NCBI RefSeq assembly: GCF_963855985.1
Contig: NC_087100.1
Coordinates: 3,631,001 to 3,695,000 of the forward strand
Length of the DNA: 64,000 nucleotides
From: Ostrinia nubilalis
Lineage: Eukaryota > Arthropoda > Insecta > Lepidoptera > Crambidae
Reading direction: 5' to 3'
In this document: one piece after another, positions 61,319 through 64,000 of the stretch
Numbering within the stretch: position 1 is the stretch's first letter
How the letters are laid out: each line of letters begins with the position of its first letter
The notes under the pieces: model-generated
The model's database searches: none
What the model was told of the DNA's origin: nothing
What the model saw: only the letters and a program-made list of their open reading frames with translations
Position numbers and translations under genes: made by a program

Positions 61319-61881
61319 CATGAGGAACTAGGAATTACAACTGAACGTGTGGAATAAAAATATAGTAAAACTGTAACTTTTTCAGCTGAATTAAAACATA
61401 ATTTTAGAGATTTGCAAAAAATCGAAGATTCAACTTTGCTGGGCGAGTTGATATTAGCGTTCCGTTATGCATAACACTTGAAACACGATCACGTTAGAAA
61501 ACTTGGTTAGGACGATTTTTTCTGAGTGTAAAGAAACGTATTACAAAACTTTATTGAAAAAATTATTAAAATGCTATAATAATATATATATCAACCGATT
61601 TATTCTTTAATTCGATTTTTCTTTTTGAATAAATTTCATTCTCTTTTTCTTTCCCTTTTAAAATTATTTCCATGAATAGTTGAGAGAAATATGGTTTTTT
61701 ATTTTCCTACTTTAGCTATTTCGGACCGAAATTAAGTTGTCAAACTTGACGTTTAAAAACATGTGTTTGTGACGGGTTGTTTGCGAATTGTGGTGTGCAC
61801 GTTTATTTCAGTTTATTTCCTATTTCTACAAGTAATTAAGAATACCTTTGTTTATAGTAGTCTTCACGATTTCACGTGAAA
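61319..61881. promoter_or_regulatory. Bidirectional promoter interval between TGS1 and LSG1
   Basis: The two start codons face away from each other across 563 bp, so both 5' UTRs and promoters must lie here unless upstream non-coding exons exist. A TTTCAGTTTATT initiator-like site is at about 61806 on the LSG1 side. No TATA box at a convincing spacing was seen. Confidence 0.55.
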
Positions 61882-62475
61882 ATGGGCAAGAAAAATAAAG
61901 ATTCCCTTGGCCGAGCGCTTATCAAAGACCGGTTTTCCAAGAATCGACATCGAAAACATGTGGAAGACAACACAATGGTAATGTTTTATCAATAAACCCA
62001 TCAATCCTCACATTTACCATACAGCAGTATTCTGAAATTGCCTATAAATATGCTTAAAATGCTCTAGAGAGCATCTTTCAAAATCGTTTGTTCTTGTAAT
62101 TCTGATCAATAACAAAAACCAACCCTTAACATCAAAAATCTAATAAGAAAAATTATCCTGTACATATTTATCTTTAATTAAATCATCGTTATAATTAATA
62201 AATTAATATTAGACAAACTCTTTTCCTACTTACTATTTTTTTCAATTTCAGCTTCATACGACAGAAGTAAATGATGGCTATGACTGGGGTCGCCTCAACC
62301 TTCAATCTGTCACTGCAGAGTCTTCCCTCCAAGAGTTCCTGTCAACCGCAGAACTCGCACAAAGGGAGTTTACCGCTGAGAAGATGAACTTGAAATACGT
62401 CAAATCTGTGCCCAGTGCGGTGGAACCAGTGACTTCACAGCCTAATTTTGACGAACCATTAACTGTACCAAGGAG
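61882..62475 (+). CDS. LSG1: Large subunit GTPase 1 (LSG1), 5' part; gene continues past the window
   Basis: Exons 61882-61977 and 62252-62475 join at phase 0. They encode MGKKNKDSLGRALIKDRF, then LHTTEVNDGYDWGRLNLQSV and TAELAQREFTAEKMNLKYV, which match the conserved N-terminus of LSG1 (human LHTSELNDGYDWGRLNLQSV). LSG1 is a circularly permuted cytoplasmic GTPase needed to release NMD3 from pre-60S ribosomes. The GTPase motifs are not in the window; the last donor is AGGAG/GTATGT at 62475, phase 2, and the intron that follows reaches the window end. Confidence 0.93.
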
Positions 62476-62789
62476 GTATGTTTAACTTCATATAACATTG
62501 CTGATGGAGCTAACTATACTGTGTTAGTCTAGAAAACATTTGAAGTTGTACACTTACCTGGGTTGCATCATTTGGCTTATTCGGTTTAGGACAGATTCTG
62601 TTTAGGACAGATTCGGTTTACGACAGATTCTCTTTATGACAGATTCGTTTTAAGACAGAAATACAATTGAGTACATAAATTCAAAAGACAGATTATTAAA
62701 AAAAAAGTTAATTTAGCTAACTAGTTTTGAACAAAAAAAAAAGTTAAAATATTAATTGCATCTTATACTTTGCACAATAGTTTGAAATA

Positions 62790-63000
62790 TTTTTTCAAAT
62801 CGGTCCAGTAGCTTCGAAGCTTATTCAATGCAAACAAATAAATCTTTTCTCTTTATAATATTAGTGTAGATGTAGATTATAATATAATCCTACTTCCTAC
62901 TAATATTATAAAGGCGAAAGTTTGAATGTCTGGATGTCATGATTGTCTGGATGTTTGCTACTCTTTCACGCAAAAACTACTGAACGGATTTTGTGACAAA
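62790..63000. mobile_element. Two Helitron-like fragments in LSG1 intron 2
   Basis: Bases 62795-62880 are a minus-strand 5' end (TTTATAATATTAGTGTAGA). Bases 62893-62992 are a plus-strand 5' end (TACTAATATTATAAAGGCGA...TACTGAACGGATTTTG) without its 3' hairpin. Confidence 0.5.
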
Positions 63001-63130
63001 TGAATTTCAATAAATAAATAAGACGTCTAAAAAGCGCCATCTATCGTCATTGGTTAAAATCTACAGCAAAATCAAAATAAAAAATATTTAATTCAATTTA
63101 GACCACAGGTGGCACTTATGAACGTCAAAA

Positions 63131-63770
63131 TATCTACACTAATATTATAAAGAGGAAAACTTTGTTTGGTTGTAACGAATAGGCTCAAAAACTACTGGAC
63201 CGTTATTAAAAATTCTTTCACCATTCGAAAGCTACATTATTCACGAGTAACATAGGCTTTTGGGGTTTCATGCGGTGGCGTTCCCCCAAGCCAAATGAAA
63301 CACCGGTTAGCGTTGAAACGATGTGTAATCGGTTATCGTTGTACACAACACAAAATATCACTCTAACAGTTTGGTAATCAGCGTAAACATTGCATGTATC
63401 ACAAACAGCATACGGTATGATTAACTTATGTGCAATTATAATAGTTCGTGGAACGACCAAAAGTGTCGCCGCGTGAGCGGGAAAATGTGAAGTCCCGTTC
63501 CGTCAATTTTGACAGCTTGTGTCAGTGATGCGTTCAGAAATCCGAACGCCACAGGCTAAACATTATTTTGGAAAAAAATAGGGTTCCGTAAAATATGTAG
63601 TACACGCGCGCGAAGCCGCGGGCGGAAAGCAAGTAGTAAATAAAAAAAGCGCTGGACAAACTACTGTTTTTGACATTCGTAAATATTCATGCCGTGAAAC
63701 GCCATCTATCAACATGAAACGATATGGGTAAAACGAGGTCCACGCGTACGAAGTCGCGGGCGGCCGCTAG
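63131..63770 (+). mobile_element. Helitron-like elements in LSG1 intron 2
   Basis: TCTACACTAATATTATAAAG at 63131 and GCGCGAAGCCGCGGGCGGAA at 63608 bound one copy; a further 3' end with CTAG lies at 63767-63770. The inside includes TTTTGGGGTTTCATGCGG. The rest, to the window end, is AT-rich intron. Confidence 0.5.
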
Positions 63771-64000
63771 TTACTTATCACATCATAATACATATTTCAG
63801 TCACACGTTTTAAATTAAAATAAAAAACATTTTCAAAATATTCAGTTTGTGCTCTCGTCGTATACACGACGCTATTAATGGAATACTCGGCAACTCATAA
63901 GCAGTCATACGACTAAAATAAATACACAATAGGTACCAGAGTAACATATATGTATATAAAGAAGTTTTCCATAATTTTATATTACATAGTAGGGGGAATT

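Overview
The window looks like nuclear DNA of a moth or butterfly (Lepidoptera). It is AT-rich and intron-rich. It carries many copies of the short Helitron-like repeats that end in a CGCGGGCGAAGCCGCGGG hairpin plus CTAGT, together with tRNA-derived SINEs and many palindromic MITEs. Its protein genes have clear animal orthologues. The gene models below were built by eye from splice sites, reading phase and known family motifs; no alignment or transcript data were available.

Layout. (1) 1.5-24.9 kb, plus strand: a five-exon CIMIP2/FAM166-type axonemal gene of 251 codons. Its first intron is about 21 kb and contains a tandem pair of small secreted cysteine-rich (TIL-like) genes at 15.4-17.1 and 18.9-19.6 kb on the same strand. 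(2) 26.6-35.1 kb, minus strand: GORAB (RAB6-interacting golgin), four exons, 341 codons. (3) 38.35-38.93 kb, plus strand: SNRPF, the Sm core protein F. (4) 41.9-61.3 kb, minus strand: TGS1, the snRNA/snoRNA cap hypermethylase, ten coding exons and 1067 codons, with an 11.7 kb intron 3. (5) 61.9 kb to beyond the window, plus strand: the start of LSG1, the cytoplasmic 60S-maturation GTPase, head to head with TGS1 across 563 bp.

SNRPF, TGS1 and LSG1 all serve RNP biogenesis: the Sm ring, cap hypermethylation of the same snRNAs, and 60S maturation. Nothing in the sequence shows that they are co-regulated, apart from the shared TGS1/LSG1 promoter interval.

The most interesting single observation is inside TGS1 intron 3. 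A textbook core promoter (CCAAT, TATAAA, TCAGT initiator at canonical spacing) lies upstream of an ATG exon whose donor phase matches exon 4. It would give a 531-aa isoform that keeps the whole methyltransferase domain.

The non-coding part is a dense mosaic of DNA transposons. It includes TA-flanked TIR elements (one with a broken mariner-type transposase), a hAT MITE with a perfect 8-bp target duplication, and a 1.9 kb element with inverted arrays of a CATAA motif around a GC-rich hairpin and a TGCT microsatellite. There are also several snap-back hairpins, a seven-copy minisatellite and an old inverted duplication whose arms have been split by later insertions.
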